From Dactylorhiza incarnata (taxonomy: Eukaryota; Streptophyta; Magnoliopsida; Asparagales; Orchidaceae), in the NCBI GenBank assembly GCA_033032865.1, contig JAWHQI010000258.1:3968001-4032000 (forward strand): a stretch of DNA of 64,000 nt, in the 5' to 3' direction. The translations under genes and the position numbers were made by a program. Positions 41,791-51,997 of this stretch are shown here, one piece after another. Within the stretch, counting starts at the first letter, position 1. Each line of letters starts with the position of its first letter. The notes under the pieces are model-generated. The model did no database searches, had not been told where the DNA came from, and saw nothing but the letters and a program-made list of their open reading frames with translations.

Positions 41791-42779
41791 TTTCGTCAAA
41801 TCTAGGTTCAAGTTATTGGCTCTATCACATTAAAAAAATTCTCCAAGTATGGGCCAAGTTATGGGCTCCATCGCACCAAGAAATTCCACCAATTTGCAGT
41901 CAAGCTGCAGGGTCTGTCGCGTCAGAAAATTGTCAAGTCCAAAGTCGAGCTGCAGGCTCTATCACGTCAAAAAATTCTATTCTAAGGCCAAGTTGCACAA
42001 AATATCGCCCTAAAAATTCCTCTAATATTGTCAAGCCGAAGTTGCAGACTTTGTTATGAAATTACTTCATGTACCCATTTTCTGAGAGTTTTGAATTTCA
42101 CATAAATATAGAATTTTGTCGATGTGCCCAAAGATCCTATAGACTTTCACCCTGATCCTAAACCAGTTTGAATTCACGACATCCAATCTACTATCACAAC
42201 TCCTAAACTAAGAAATTCTCTAGCGCACTCTAAGCCAATTAGGGCGAAAGTAATGAGGGTGAAAACCCCCTTTATTAGTCTAGGGAGGGGATATCATGCT
42301 AAAGTTCACCAACTTTCCTAAGAGAAAGTTCTGACACACTGGCATAGCTGGCCAGTATAATTGGACGAAAGTAATGAGGGTGAAAACCCCCATTATTACT
42401 CTAGGGAGGGGATATCATGCTAAAGTTCACCAACATTCCTGAGCGAAAGTTCCGACACACTGGCATAGCTGGCCAGTATGAGAGGGGGGGCAATTGTGAT
42501 GTGTCATGCTAGAAAAATGAAAGTTCTCTTATCAGGCCAAAACTTTTATGAAATTTTTATCTAGTCTCTGCAAGTCCGATGGTGGTGGTTTATCGATAAA
42601 ATCGGGATTTGAATTTCATCAAGCAGTTGAGAAGAAATTGATTCCGAAAAATTTCAAATTGTACGAACCAAGGAACCTATAGTTTTCCCCTCGAATCAGG
42701 AAATGTGTCCAGGGTGTGCCCATGAATAGTTTTGCCATTATTTATATGGATCATTCCGTTGAAAAACAAGCGCTTGTCA
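41791..42779. other. repeat-rich intron sequence
   Basis: From 41790 to about 42010 there are four or so degenerate copies of a unit near 55 bp (words like GGCTCTATCACRTYAAAAAATT). A 121-bp tandem duplication follows at 42241-42482. No gene is recognised. Confidence 0.55.
42241..42482 (+). repeat. 121-bp tandem duplication
   Basis: CGAAAGTAATGAGGGTGAAA occurs at 42245 and 42366; copies end with ACTGGCATAGCTGGCCAGTA. They differ at few positions. Confidence 0.85.
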
Positions 42780-43563
42780 TCGCAGCAGGCCCGACGAACA
42801 CTGCGAAAACAACACGCGAGCACGAGAGGCCGCAGCAGGCTCGGTGAACACGGCGAACACAGCACGTGAACACGACGAGCTCAGCAGTCACAACACGCGA
42901 ACACAGCGGACAGCGCGCGAGAGGCCGCAGGAGGTGCGGTCGCAGGATGTTGCGGTCTCAGCGAGGAAGCCACAGGAGGAGGAGCTGCAACTGGCGGGGA
43001 GAGCGCAGGTGCGAAAGCGAAGGCCGCAAAGTACACGCGCGCAAGTTCGAAATTAAAGACACAAGCGGGCTCGGGAGGAGAGGCCGCAAGATGGTGGGCG
43101 AGCGCGGGTACGAGAGCAAGGCCGTAAGCGGAACGGAGCTGGCGGTCAGAAAAAAGACAACACGCGAAAAATCCTGCGGAAAATACGCAGGTCAGACAGA
43201 GCATATAAAAGGACTCGAAGGACCACACAATTGAGAGGGGGCGGGAACGAAAAAGGAGAGTTGTGGTCACAAAGAGAGTCCACACGAGGAGATGCGAGAG
43301 CAGGGCTCAATTGCTAAAAAAACGTTCTGCAGAAACGCGTTCCTCTGTTACCATGTAAAAAAACACTAAATGGAAAGGGAAAATAGAAATACTTTATTAT
43401 TCCTTGTCAGGAAGTGTAATTACAACAACAGTACACACAAATATTTTTAGAGAGGATGAGTGGAGACCCAACTTCATCCTATGATGTGGGACTAAATATT
43501 AAACATAAAAAATGGGTCCTTCAATGGGCTATTGGATGGGCCCTTTATACAACTTATTTTAAC
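42780..43563 (-). mobile_element. copia remnant K: 5' LTR, primer site and GC-rich leader
   Basis: A 210-bp LTR (43354-43563, TGTAAAAAAAC to TTATTTTAACA on the plus strand) adjoins a primer site whose minus strand is TGGTAACAGAG (43343-43353). The leader (42780-43342) has repeated GCGAACACAGC- and GGCCGCAGGAG-type words like the leaders of copia A and B. No gag or pol follows; the element stops near 42780. Confidence 0.75.
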
Positions 43564-43581
43564 AAAAATCACTATCTTAAC

Positions 43582-45020
43582 TGATGCGGCACAGGCGTCA
43601 CACCTGCCCGCCACCCAGGAGTCCCACCAGGGGGCCCACCTTGGAGTCCACCAAGGCGACTTTATCAGGGATGCAGCCCATACACCCCAACCCGTCTCCG
43701 CCATGGAGTCACCACCATGCAGCGGGTTGTTGAGGCTCGGGATCGAACACCCGACCTCCTTGATGAGCATTCATCACCAAGTCTCATCACCAACTGATGG
43801 GGTGTATGGATTGCAGCCCTGATAAAGCCGTCTTGGTGGACTCCAAGGTGGGACTCCAGGGTGGCGGGCAGGTGTGACGCTTGTGCCGCATCATAAAAGT
43901 GCACTTTTATGATGCAGGACAGGCGTCACACCTGCCTGCCACCCTGGCATCACCACCAGGGGGCCTCCTTGGCATCCCACCAAGGAGGGTTTCATCAGGG
44001 TTGCAGCCCATACACCCTAACCATCTCTCCGCCTCCCATCACCAGGGAACGGTAGGTTGTTGAGGCCCGGGATCGAACACCTGACTTCCTAGATAAGAGT
44101 CTTTCACCAGAGCTCTCATCACCAGCTACAGCTCAGTTGGTGATGAGAGCTCTGGTGAAAGACACTTATCTAGGAGGTCGGGTGTTCGATCACGGGCCTC
44201 AACAACCTACCGTTTCCTAGTGATGGGAGGCGGAGAGCTGGTTGAGGTGTATGGGTTGCAGCCCTGATGAAAGTCGCCTTGGTGGGATGCCAGGGTGGGC
44301 TCCCTGGTGGTGATGACAGGGTGGCAGGCAGGTGTGACGTCTGTCCGGCATCAGCTCAGTTGTTGATGCGAGTGCTGGTGAAGGCCTCTTATCTAGGAGG
44401 TCGGGTGTTCGATCTCGAGCCTCAACAACCCGCCTCATGGTGGTGACTCCATGGCGGAGACGGGTTGGGGTGTACGGGCTGCAACCCTGATGAAAGCCGC
44501 ACAGGTGGACTCCTGGGTGGGCCCCCTGGTGGGACTCCAGGGTGGCGGGCATGTATGACTTTTATGATGCAGGACAGGCGTCACACCTGCCTGCCACCCT
44601 GGAGTCCCACCAGGGGGCACACCCAGGAGTCCACCTGGGCAGCGGCTTTCATCAGGTTACAGCCCGTACACCCCAACTCGTCTCCGCCATGGAGTCACCA
44701 CCATGCGGTGGATTTTTGAGGTTCGGGATCGAACACCCGACCTCCTAGATAAGAGGCATTCACCAGTACTCTCATCACCAAGTGCAGATCAATTGGTGAT
44801 GAGAACGTTGGTGAAGGCCTCTTATCTAGTAGGTTGGGTGTTCGATCCCGAGCCTCAAGGCCCTCAACAACCTGCCGCATGGTGGTGACTCCATGGCGGA
44901 GGCGGGTTGGGGTGTACGAGCTGCAGCCCTGATTAAAGCCGCCCAGGTGGACTCCTGGGTGGGCCCCTTGGTGGGACTCCAGGGTGGCAGGCAGGTGTGA
45001 CGCATGTCCTGCATCATTAA
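43582..45020. mobile_element. cluster of seven tRNA-derived SINE copies in alternating orientation
   Basis: Units of about 220 bp: minus 43582-43797, plus (3' half only) 43798-43901, minus 43902-44125, plus 44128-44351, plus 44352-44552, minus 44553-44786, plus 44787-45020. Each full plus-strand unit has an A-box-like AGCTCAGTTGGTGATGAGAG, a B-box GGTCGGGTGTTCGATCCCG about 50 bp later, then a tRNA-unrelated body ending GGCAGGTGTGACGCCTGTCC and TGCATCATAAAAGT. The A and B boxes and T-arm-like sequence indicate origin from a tRNA and transcription by RNA polymerase III. I do not recognise the family; it is not the Au type at 10009. Confidence 0.8.
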
Positions 45021-45540
45021 CATTCATGGCTACTGTGATGTGGATTGGACTAGATCTACGTCTAATAGAGAATCTATGAGTGAGTATTCTATCCTTGCTA
45101 GAGGGAATTTAGTCTTCTGGAGGAGTAAAGAAAACATAATATGGTTGTTTGATCTTATGATGAAGTTGAGCATAAGGTCATGGCTATTACTACTTGTGAG
45201 CTAAAATTTTGGATCAAATCCTATCTTGGTAAAAATGGGCTTCTGTGTTGAAGTAACCATGCAATTATATTGTGATAACCATGTTGCTAGTCACATAGCT
45301 ATAATCCAGTGTTTCATGAATGGATCAAACATATAGAAAATAATTGTCACTTTGTGTGAGAGAAAATTCAAAACAAAATTATCTCTACCTCATTTATTTC
45401 CTCTAATGCTCAATTGGAAGATACATACCAAAGTCGTGTATGAAAAAACTCTTTACTTGAGTTCTCTCATGCTTGGAATGGTGGATATCTATGGTGTTCT
45501 CTTGAGGAGGGGTGTTGAAAATCAAGCTCAGTGCTTCCCA
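45021..45540 (+). pseudogene. decayed copia RNase H and element end
   Basis: Starts GYCDVDWTRSTSNRESMSEY and FWRSKENI, then YCDNHVASHIAIIQCFMN, in broken frames; ends near LGMVDIYGVLLRRGV, the end of copia pol. It begins exactly where the SINE cluster stops. Confidence 0.7.
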
Positions 45541-45553
45541 TTCTTCTAGCAGC

Positions 45554-45685
45554 TCTTCATTCATCGAGTGGATCTTCATTCGTCGAGCGGGTCTTCCTTC
45601 ACCAAGTGGGTCTTCACTCGTTAAGCAGGTCTTCATTTGTGGAGCGGTGTTCACTCGTTGAGCAAGTCTTCATTCGTCAAGCAGG
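45554..45685 (+). repeat. 19-bp tandem repeat, seven copies
   Basis: Unit TCTTCATTCGTCGAGCGGG with variation in each copy; 132 bp in total. Confidence 0.75.
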
Positions 45686-46072
45686 ATGATGTTAAAAGTG
45701 GGCAAGCATATCTCCGGTCGGGTTAATCATGCGTGCGCCAGAATATCACCAAAAGGTTAGATCATCCATTAAACAGATTCACCAAACTTGGCTTCTAAGG
45801 TAAATATTGTGTCATTCAATTTCTTCCACATGAAAGCTATATTATAACTTCAAAATAAACACATTTTGTGAGTTTAACTAATTATACAATCATAGCTAGG
45901 TTGCTCAGATTGTTAAAAATAATAAAAACTCACGGTAAGTACATAATGAATATATATATATACAACCCGCCTTCCTAATATTATTTCCCGAGGGCATGTA
46001 TCAAGTATTAAACCAAAGAGGAGGAACAATGCTTATTCACTTCATAAAAATGAGTAAAAAGACGGTTATTAC

Positions 46073-46745
46073 CCTATAAGCCAATTGATCTTCCCACAAT
46101 AAACACAGTAGAAGCTTCCATCTAACTTCTGAGAGCACCCACTCTTCAGAATGCCAGCTTTCTCATGCTTGAGTGCACATTTGAGGTGACAGGACACACC
46201 ACATGAATCACCACAATATGGAGGATCAGAGTTGCAAACCAACCACAGACTAGGATCCTTGTTGTCATCATACTGATAGCAGATGCAGCAAGAACATCGC
46301 TTACAATATGCATCTGGCCGACTCAAAGTCGCACTGCACGCAAGATTTTGACAGACGCGATTATAGGTATTGGCTTCTTTAGCTTCGTTGGACTGATCAG
46401 AGTGCATATCATTTCCAGCTCGTAGTGGTTGCTCTTTTTTTCTCTTCTTTTTAGTTCCATTTTGACATTTCAGTGAGCTAGAAGAAATGCTAGATTTATT
46501 GCTACTATGTTTACTGTTCTTTTGTGATACCAGCCTGAGAAGATGCTCAATCATTTTAGGCTTTGTCACACCGGTATATTTCCTGTCCTTGCCCATCTCT
46601 GCACATATAAGCTGAAGAAGTTCCCGACGGGTCCATGACTGAAGAATTTCAGGGGCATTGTCAGCCCAACGTGAAATTTCATGCACTAGCTCTCGCTTCT
46701 CCTCCAAACTTAGCTCATTGCATTTTGCGGGATCTATCACGAAGC
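46073..46745 (-). CDS. VIN3-like protein, exon with N-terminal region and atypical PHD finger
   Basis: This 673-bp exon follows a CAG acceptor (46746-46748) and opens in phase with [20 protein letters not shown]. Next come [20 protein letters not shown] and [20 protein letters not shown], the conserved N-terminal segment of VIN3-like proteins, and a basic stretch KKKRKKE likely to be a nuclear signal. The Cys/His-rich PHD-type region runs from [20 protein letters not shown] through [19 protein letters not shown] and [17 protein letters not shown] to [10 protein letters not shown]. The exon ends in phase 2 at a GTAATA donor. It joins 8546-8868 across 37.2 kb. No ATG in this frame lies near the start, so a short upstream coding exon must exist. 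Confidence 0.93.
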
Positions 46746-47029
46746 CTGGAGTATGGGAAAAGCATCATGTAGAAGAGTATGAACTCATGAACACCGTGAA
46801 GGGAAGAAAAATTATTTTCATAAGGATTGTTATTAGTTTCAGAAACAGAGATGATACAGCATTATAGAGAGTACAAAATACTCAAATCGTGACATTAGTG
46901 GACAGTATTCACAGTAAGGTACGAAGTTAAAGCACAATATGAGAAAAAAATTAGGTAATATTCTAAAACTATAATCAGATAACTGTGGGCACTGAATGAT
47001 GTCGCATGCTCAAGATTTCAGAGAAGGCC
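46746..47029 (-). other. start of the upstream intron of the VIN3-like gene
   Basis: AT-rich, no exon-like segment or start codon in a fitting frame. It ends at the insertion site of element J (AGGCC, 47025-47029). Confidence 0.6.
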
Positions 47030-48148
47030 TGTACAACCCTCATATTTTCCGAGCCGGTGTGACCCGACTTGAGTAGGGTCGTTGGTTTACCCGTAATTCG
47101 TCGAGACCAAGTCGGAAGTTAAGGTGACCGAGAGAAGCAGGTCAACCTCTCGGAGGCGACCAAGACCGAGCAAAGCTAGGGAATGACCCGAGGGAGGGAA
47201 AATGACTTAGCAAGGTGGGGGAAGTTCCCCCACTCGCGCCATCTTTTGGGCGAGTGGGGGCAGCCCCCCACTCGCCCGTCCCCTCCTTAGGGGGGCGAGT
47301 GGGGGCAGCCCCCCACTAGCCCGTCCCCTCCTTAGGGGGGCGAGTGGGGGCAGCCCCCCACTCGCCCGTCCCCTCCTTAGAGGGGGCGAGTGGGGGCAGT
47401 CCCCCACTCGCCCGTCCCCTCCTTAAGGGGGCGAGTGGGGGCAGCCCCCCACTCGCCCGTCCCCTCCTTAGGGGGGCGAGTGGGGGCAGCCCCCCACTCG
47501 CCCGTCCCCTCCTTAGAGGGGGCGAGTGGGGGCAGCCCCCCACTCGCCCGTCCCCTCCTTAGAGGGGGAGAGTGGGGGCAGCCTCTCTTTTGGGGGAACG
47601 AGTGGGGATAGCCCCCCCCCCCTCTACTCTCTCGACCCCCGGCAAGGGGAGGAGTGGGCACCTCGAGTCCCACTCGCCCCCCCCCCCTCCTGTGTTGTCC
47701 GATCGCAATCAGGTTCAAGCTGCGGATAGCAGGATTTCGGCTATTCGCAGTCCGATTTTGGCTATTCGCAGTCCGTTTTTGGGAAAGTCTATAAATAGAC
47801 CCCCATGGGCACCTTGGGAAGGGTTGGTTCCTACCCCCCTCCCTCGCGTGTGAGCAAGCACTACCCCTCCCCTCCCCCTGTCATTGAAGGTGGACGGTGA
47901 GGTGATCCTTAGTGCCCTCCAAGGTGCCCAGGCTCAGCATTGGCTTGGGAGGGGAAGTTCCATGTGAGCTTCCGGGTATGCGGTGGGACCTCCACGCTGC
48001 AGCTTAAGGGGTCCGTTTGTGGACTTAGATGCTCTTTAAGGGTCAGGTTCTCCAGTTCTTGGTGACTGGTCAAGGATTTAGCTCGGGCCAAGTAAGGGTT
48101 AGGTGCATCCCCCTTGCGAACGTGGAGACCAGTTCTCTGGTTTCAACA
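47030..48148 (+). repeat. 5' LTR of element J
   Basis: 1119 bp. Contains a 45-bp minisatellite (47251-47600) and, near 47790, a TATA-like GTCTATAAATAGACC that probably marks the promoter. Confidence 0.9.
47251..47600 (+). repeat. 45-bp palindromic minisatellite in J 5' LTR, eight copies
   Basis: The unit contains GCGAGTGGGGGCAGCCCCCC and its inverse ACTCGCCC, then GTCCCCTCCTTAGG. Starts of CGAGTG at 47251, 47296, 47341, 47387, 47432, 47477, 47523 and a variant at 47568. Each unit can fold into a G/C-rich hairpin. Confidence 0.88.
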
Positions 48149-48164
48149 TTATGGTGCGGTGAGC

Positions 48165-48848
48165 ATGGAAGCAGCTAGTTCGGAAAGCTCTGGGCAAGTC
48201 TCTTGGCTGGAAGCGATGAGCTGGAGGACTCACCCCCTATCAGCGAGTACCTGAAGAAGGGTGATTTTGACGAGCTCAAGAAGTCGATCTTGGAGCTCTT
48301 GCGGGTCGCACTCCCCCCTCGCGGTGAGTGCTCGACACCACCCACACCCGTGCTCGCCTCGCAATCTCCGATGGAGGTGGAGCAAGCACATCAGCAAGGA
48401 GGGAAGAAGAAGGAGGAAGCGAGAACTCAGGGGGACCAGGGACCCCCCGTTGGGCAGGAGCAAGGCTGGGGGTTTCAACCACCAGTCGCCCTACCGACCT
48501 GGAGGCCGCCAGGAGGACCCCCTCAAGGCCAAGGAAGAGGCCATTTCCAAGGGAGAGGAAACTCTCAGGGGGGAGCAGGGACGGTTCAACCCAGCAGGGT
48601 GGCAGTCGGACACAAGGTCATTGCAACCCCACCCCCTGCAAACCATGACGATTGGCCGAAAAAGAGGAAATAAGAAGAGGGGTTGCGCAGGGAAGGAAGC
48701 AAGGAGGATGGCATTGCCGTACTGTGACTTCCATCAGCAGGAGGGTCACGCGACAGCCACATGCCCAGAGTTTCTGGAGGCAAGGGAAGGAAGAAGAACC
48801 CCGGCAGAGAGGAGACAGTTATACCCGGAAGGACCATGGGGAAGCTGA
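48165..48848 (+). pseudogene. element J gag remnant
   Basis: A start at 48165 (MEAASSESSGQVSWLEAM) is in a different frame from the main part at 48203-48673 (YLKKGDFDELKKSILELLRV, then Gly/Gln/Pro-rich). A further shift near 48650 gives the zinc-knuckle-like end PYCDFHQQEGHATATCPEFL in the third frame, ending at 48848. The C-x-x-H-x(5)-H-x(4)-C pattern followed by LEAREG-type sequence resembles the gag end of Tat-group Ty3 elements. Most of the capsid is missing. Confidence 0.7.
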
Positions 48849-48969
48849 GGAGATGGAGGAAGCGATGAATGAGATGGCCAAGGTGCATGTGACCGAGTAA
48901 GCGCAAGGAAGCGCATTGTAATGGTATGTAATCTATTTATGATATATCAAAAGTAGTTGAAGATAACAT

Positions 48970-49617
48970 CTAGGTCGAGTCCTCGACTGGAGACCACTCG
49001 CCCGAGCTTGTTGATGCCGGTCGCCGGGTGGCTCGTCGGGTGGATTCGTTTTAAGTCGAGTCCTCGACTGGAGACCACTCGCCTGAGCTTGTTGATGTCG
49101 GTCGCTGGGTGGCTCGTCGGGTGGATTCGTTTTAAGTCAAGTCCTCGACTGGAGACCACTCACCCGAGCTTGTTGATGTCGGTCGCTGGGTGGCTCGTCG
49201 GGTGGATTCGTTTTAAGTCGAGTCCTCGACTGGAGACCACTCGCCCGGGCTTGTTAATGTCGGTCGCTGGGTGGCTCGTCGGGTGGATTCGTTTTAATTC
49301 GAGTCCTCGACTGGAGACCACTCGCCCGAGCTTGTTGATGTCGATCGCTGGGTGGCTCGTCGGGTGGATTCGTTTTAAGTCGAGTCCTCGACTGAAGACC
49401 ACTCGCCCGGGCTTGTTGATGTCAGTCGCTGGGTGGCTCGTCGGGTGGATTCATTTTAAGTCGAGTCCTCGACTGGAGACCACTCGCCCGAGCTTGTTGT
49501 TGTCGGTCGCTGGGTGGCTCGTCGGGTTGATTCGTTTTAAGTCGAGTCCTCAACTGGAGACCACTCGCCCGGGCTTGTTGATGTCGGTCGCTGGGTGGCT
49601 CGTCGGGTAGATTCATT
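48970..49617 (+). repeat. 81-bp tandem repeat, eight copies, in element J
   Basis: Unit includes GTCGAGTCCTCGACTGGAGA, CCACTCGCCCGAGCTTGTTG and GGTGGCTCGTCGGGTGGATT. 81 is a multiple of three, so a 27-residue repeat frame (SPRLETTRPSLLMSVAGWLV in each unit) stays open through the array, and the minus strand stays open over much of it. No evidence that it is translated. Confidence 0.9.
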
Positions 49618-49635
49618 AGGGTTGGTAAGGCTCCA

Positions 49636-51330
49636 AGAAGAGAAGCCGGTCTGAGGATGTGTTGAGTTCCTCCACCTTCAGGTGAGCTCGGCTCCCTGTT
49701 AGGTGTTGAGTTCCTCCACCTCCAGGTGAGCTCGGCTCCCTGTTAGGTGTTGAGTTCCTTCACCTCCAGGTGAGCTCAGCTCCCTGTTAGGTGTTGAGCT
49801 CCTCCACCTCCAGGTGAGCTCGGCTCCCTGTTAAGGTGTTGAGTCCCTCCACCTCCAGGTGAGCTCGGCTCCCTGTTAGGTGTTGAGTCCCTCCACCTCC
49901 AGGTGAGCTCGGCTCCCTGTTAGGTGTTGAGTTCCTCCACCTCCCGGTGAGCTCGGCTCCCTGTTAGGTGTTGAGTTCCTCCACCTCCAGGTGAGCTCGG
50001 CTCCCTGTTAGGTGTTGAGTCCCTCCACCTCCAGGTGAGCTCGGCTCCCTGTTAGGTGTTGAGTCCCTCCACCTCCAGGTGAGCTCGGCTCCCTGTTAGG
50101 TGTTGAGTTCCTCCACCTCCAGGTGAGCTCGGCTCCCTGTTAGGTGTTGAGTGCCTCCACCTCCAGGTGAGCTCGGCTCCCTGTTAGGTGTTGAGTGCCT
50201 CCACCTCCAGGTGAGCTCGGCTCCCTGTTAGGTGTTGAGTCCCTCCACCTCCAGGTGAGCTCGGCTCCCTGTTAGGTGTTGAGTCCCTCCACCTCCAGGT
50301 GAGCTCGGCTCCCTGTTAGGTGTTGAGTCCCTCCACCTCCAGGTGAGCTCGGCTCCCTGTTAGGTGTTGAGTCCCTCCACCTCCAGGTGAGCTCGGCTCC
50401 CTGTTAGGTGTTGAGTTCCTTCACCTCCAGGTGAGCTCGGCTCCCTGTTAGGTGTCGAGTCCATCCACCTCCAGGTGAGCTCGGCTCCCTGTTAGGTGTT
50501 GAGTTCCTCCACCTCCAGGTGAGCTCGGCTCCCTGTTAGGTGTTGAGTTCCTCCACCTCCAGGTGAGCTCGACTCCCTGTTAGGTGTTGAGTTCCTCCAC
50601 CTCTAGGTGAGCTCGGCTCCCTGTTAGGTGTTGAGTCCCTCCACCTCCAGGTGAGCTCGGCTCCCTGTTAGGTGTTGAGTCCCTCCACCTCCAGGTGAGC
50701 TCGGCTCCCTGTTAGGTGTTGAGTTCCTCCACCTCCAGGTGAGCTCGGCTCCCTGTTAGGTGTTGAGTTCCTCCACCTCCAGGTGAGCTCGGCTCCCTGT
50801 TAGGTGTTGAGTCCCTCCACCTCCAGGTGAGCTCGACTCCCTGTTAGGTGTTGAGTTCCTGCACCTCCAGGTGAGCTCGGCTCCCTGTTAGGTGTTGAGT
50901 CCCTCCACCTCCAGGTGAGCTCGGCTCCCTGTTAGGTGTTGAGTTCCTCCACCTCCAGGTGAGCTCGGCTCCCTGTTAGGTGTTGAGTTCCTCCACCTCC
51001 AGGTGAGCTCGGCTCCATGTTATGTGTTGAGTTCCTCCACCTCCAGGTGAGCTCGGCTCCCTGTTAGGTGTTGAGTTCCTGCACCTCCAGGTGAGCTCGG
51101 CTCCCTGTTAGGTGTTGAGTCCCTCCACCTCCAGGTGAGCTCGGCTCCCTGTTAGGTGTTGAGTTCCTCCACCTCCAGGTGAGCTCGGCTCCCTGTTAGG
51201 TGTTGAGTTCCTCCACCTCCAGGTGAGCTCGGCTCCCTGTTATGTGTTGAGTTCCTCCACCTCCAGGTGAGCTCGGCTCCCTGTTAGGTGTTGAGTTCCT
51301 CCACCTCCAAGTGAGCTCGGCTCCCCGGTA
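49636..51330 (+). repeat. 44-bp tandem repeat, about 38 copies, in element J
   Basis: Unit GGTGTTGAGTCCCTCCACCT then CCAGGTGAGCTCGGCTCCCT and GTTA. Copies are mostly identical with scattered changes (TCC or CCC after GAGT). About 1.7 kb. Confidence 0.92.
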
Positions 51331-51790
51331 GGTGTCTAGTGGAGAAAGGTCAGTTCCTCACCTCATGTCAAGTTCAGCTCGACTAGAGGTGTTGAGTCTC
51401 CCTCCACCTTCGGTCGAGTTTAGCTCGACCTAAAGGTGTTGAGCTTTCTCCACCTCCTGTTGAGCTCGGCTCACAGGGGGGGTGTCTAGTGGAGAAAGAT
51501 CCGTTCCTCACCTCATGTCATGTTCAGCTCGACTAGAGGTGTTGAGTCTCCCTCCACCTTCGGTCGAGTTTAGCTCGACCTAAAGGTGTTGAGCTTTCTC
51601 CACCTCCTGTTGCGCTCGGCTCACAGGAGGGGTGTCTAGTGGAGAAAGGTTCGTTCCTCACCTCATGTCAAGTTCAGCTCGACTAGAGGTGTTGAGTCTC
51701 CCTCCACCTTCGGTCGAGTTTAGCTCGACCTAAAGGTGTTGAGCTTTCTCCACCTCCTGTTGAGCTCGGCTCACAGGAGGGGTGTTTAGT
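51331..51790 (+). repeat. 150-bp higher-order repeat, three copies and a partial, in element J
   Basis: Starts GGTGTCTAGTGGAGAAAG at 51331, 51481, 51631 and (GGTGTTTAG) 51781. Each 150-bp unit contains three variants related to the 44-bp unit: GGTGTTGAG...CTCCACCT...GAGCTCGGCT and forms with GTCGAGTTTAGCTCGACC. Confidence 0.9.
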
Positions 51791-51959
51791 GGAGAAAGGT
51801 TCGCCTTCCGCCTCAAGTCAGGTTCAGCCGAAGGACTCGGCAGGGGTATCCCGTTGGCAGGTCCCTTCGTGGATCCCCCTCAGGTCACACCTACTCGTCA
51901 AATAGGTGGGTTGGACTTTCTTTCCGAGCTTGAGACAAGCTCGAAAAGAGCGGGGATTG

Positions 51960-51997
51960 TGTACAACCCTCATATTTTCCGAGCCGGTGTGACCCGA
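51960..51997 (+). repeat. 3' LTR of element J, first 38 bp
   Basis: Identical to the start of the left LTR up to the insertion point of element E, CCCGA at 51993-51997. Confidence 0.9.

Larger units (their letters stand above)
8869..46072 (-). other. 37.2-kb intron of the VIN3-like gene, packed with mobile elements
   Basis: The donor is at 46072-46071 (exon ...ATAGG then GTAATA) and the acceptor at 8871-8869 (ATGCAG then AAGCTGG). Joining the two exons completes a Gly codon and continues the family's conserved sequence from the PHD finger (YCVYCGKIN) to the linker (WRKQL), so this is one gene. No other VIN3-like coding sequence lies in between. Elements of both orientations fill most of it. 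Splicing is inferred from frame and homology; there are no RNA data here. Confidence 0.85.

Noticed and set aside
44128..44200. A tRNA gene at the AGCTCAGTTGGTGATGAG sequence
   Set aside because: It has A and B boxes but no clean acceptor stem or anticodon arm, and it recurs as part of a 220-bp SINE unit.
47207..47718. Gly/Pro/Leu-repeat frames in the J LTR
   Set aside because: They come from the 45-bp palindromic minisatellite and differ between the two LTRs.
48970..51790. CRISPR array, suggested by many direct repeats
   Set aside because: Units are contiguous with no unique spacers, lie within an LTR retrotransposon and the DNA is plant nuclear.
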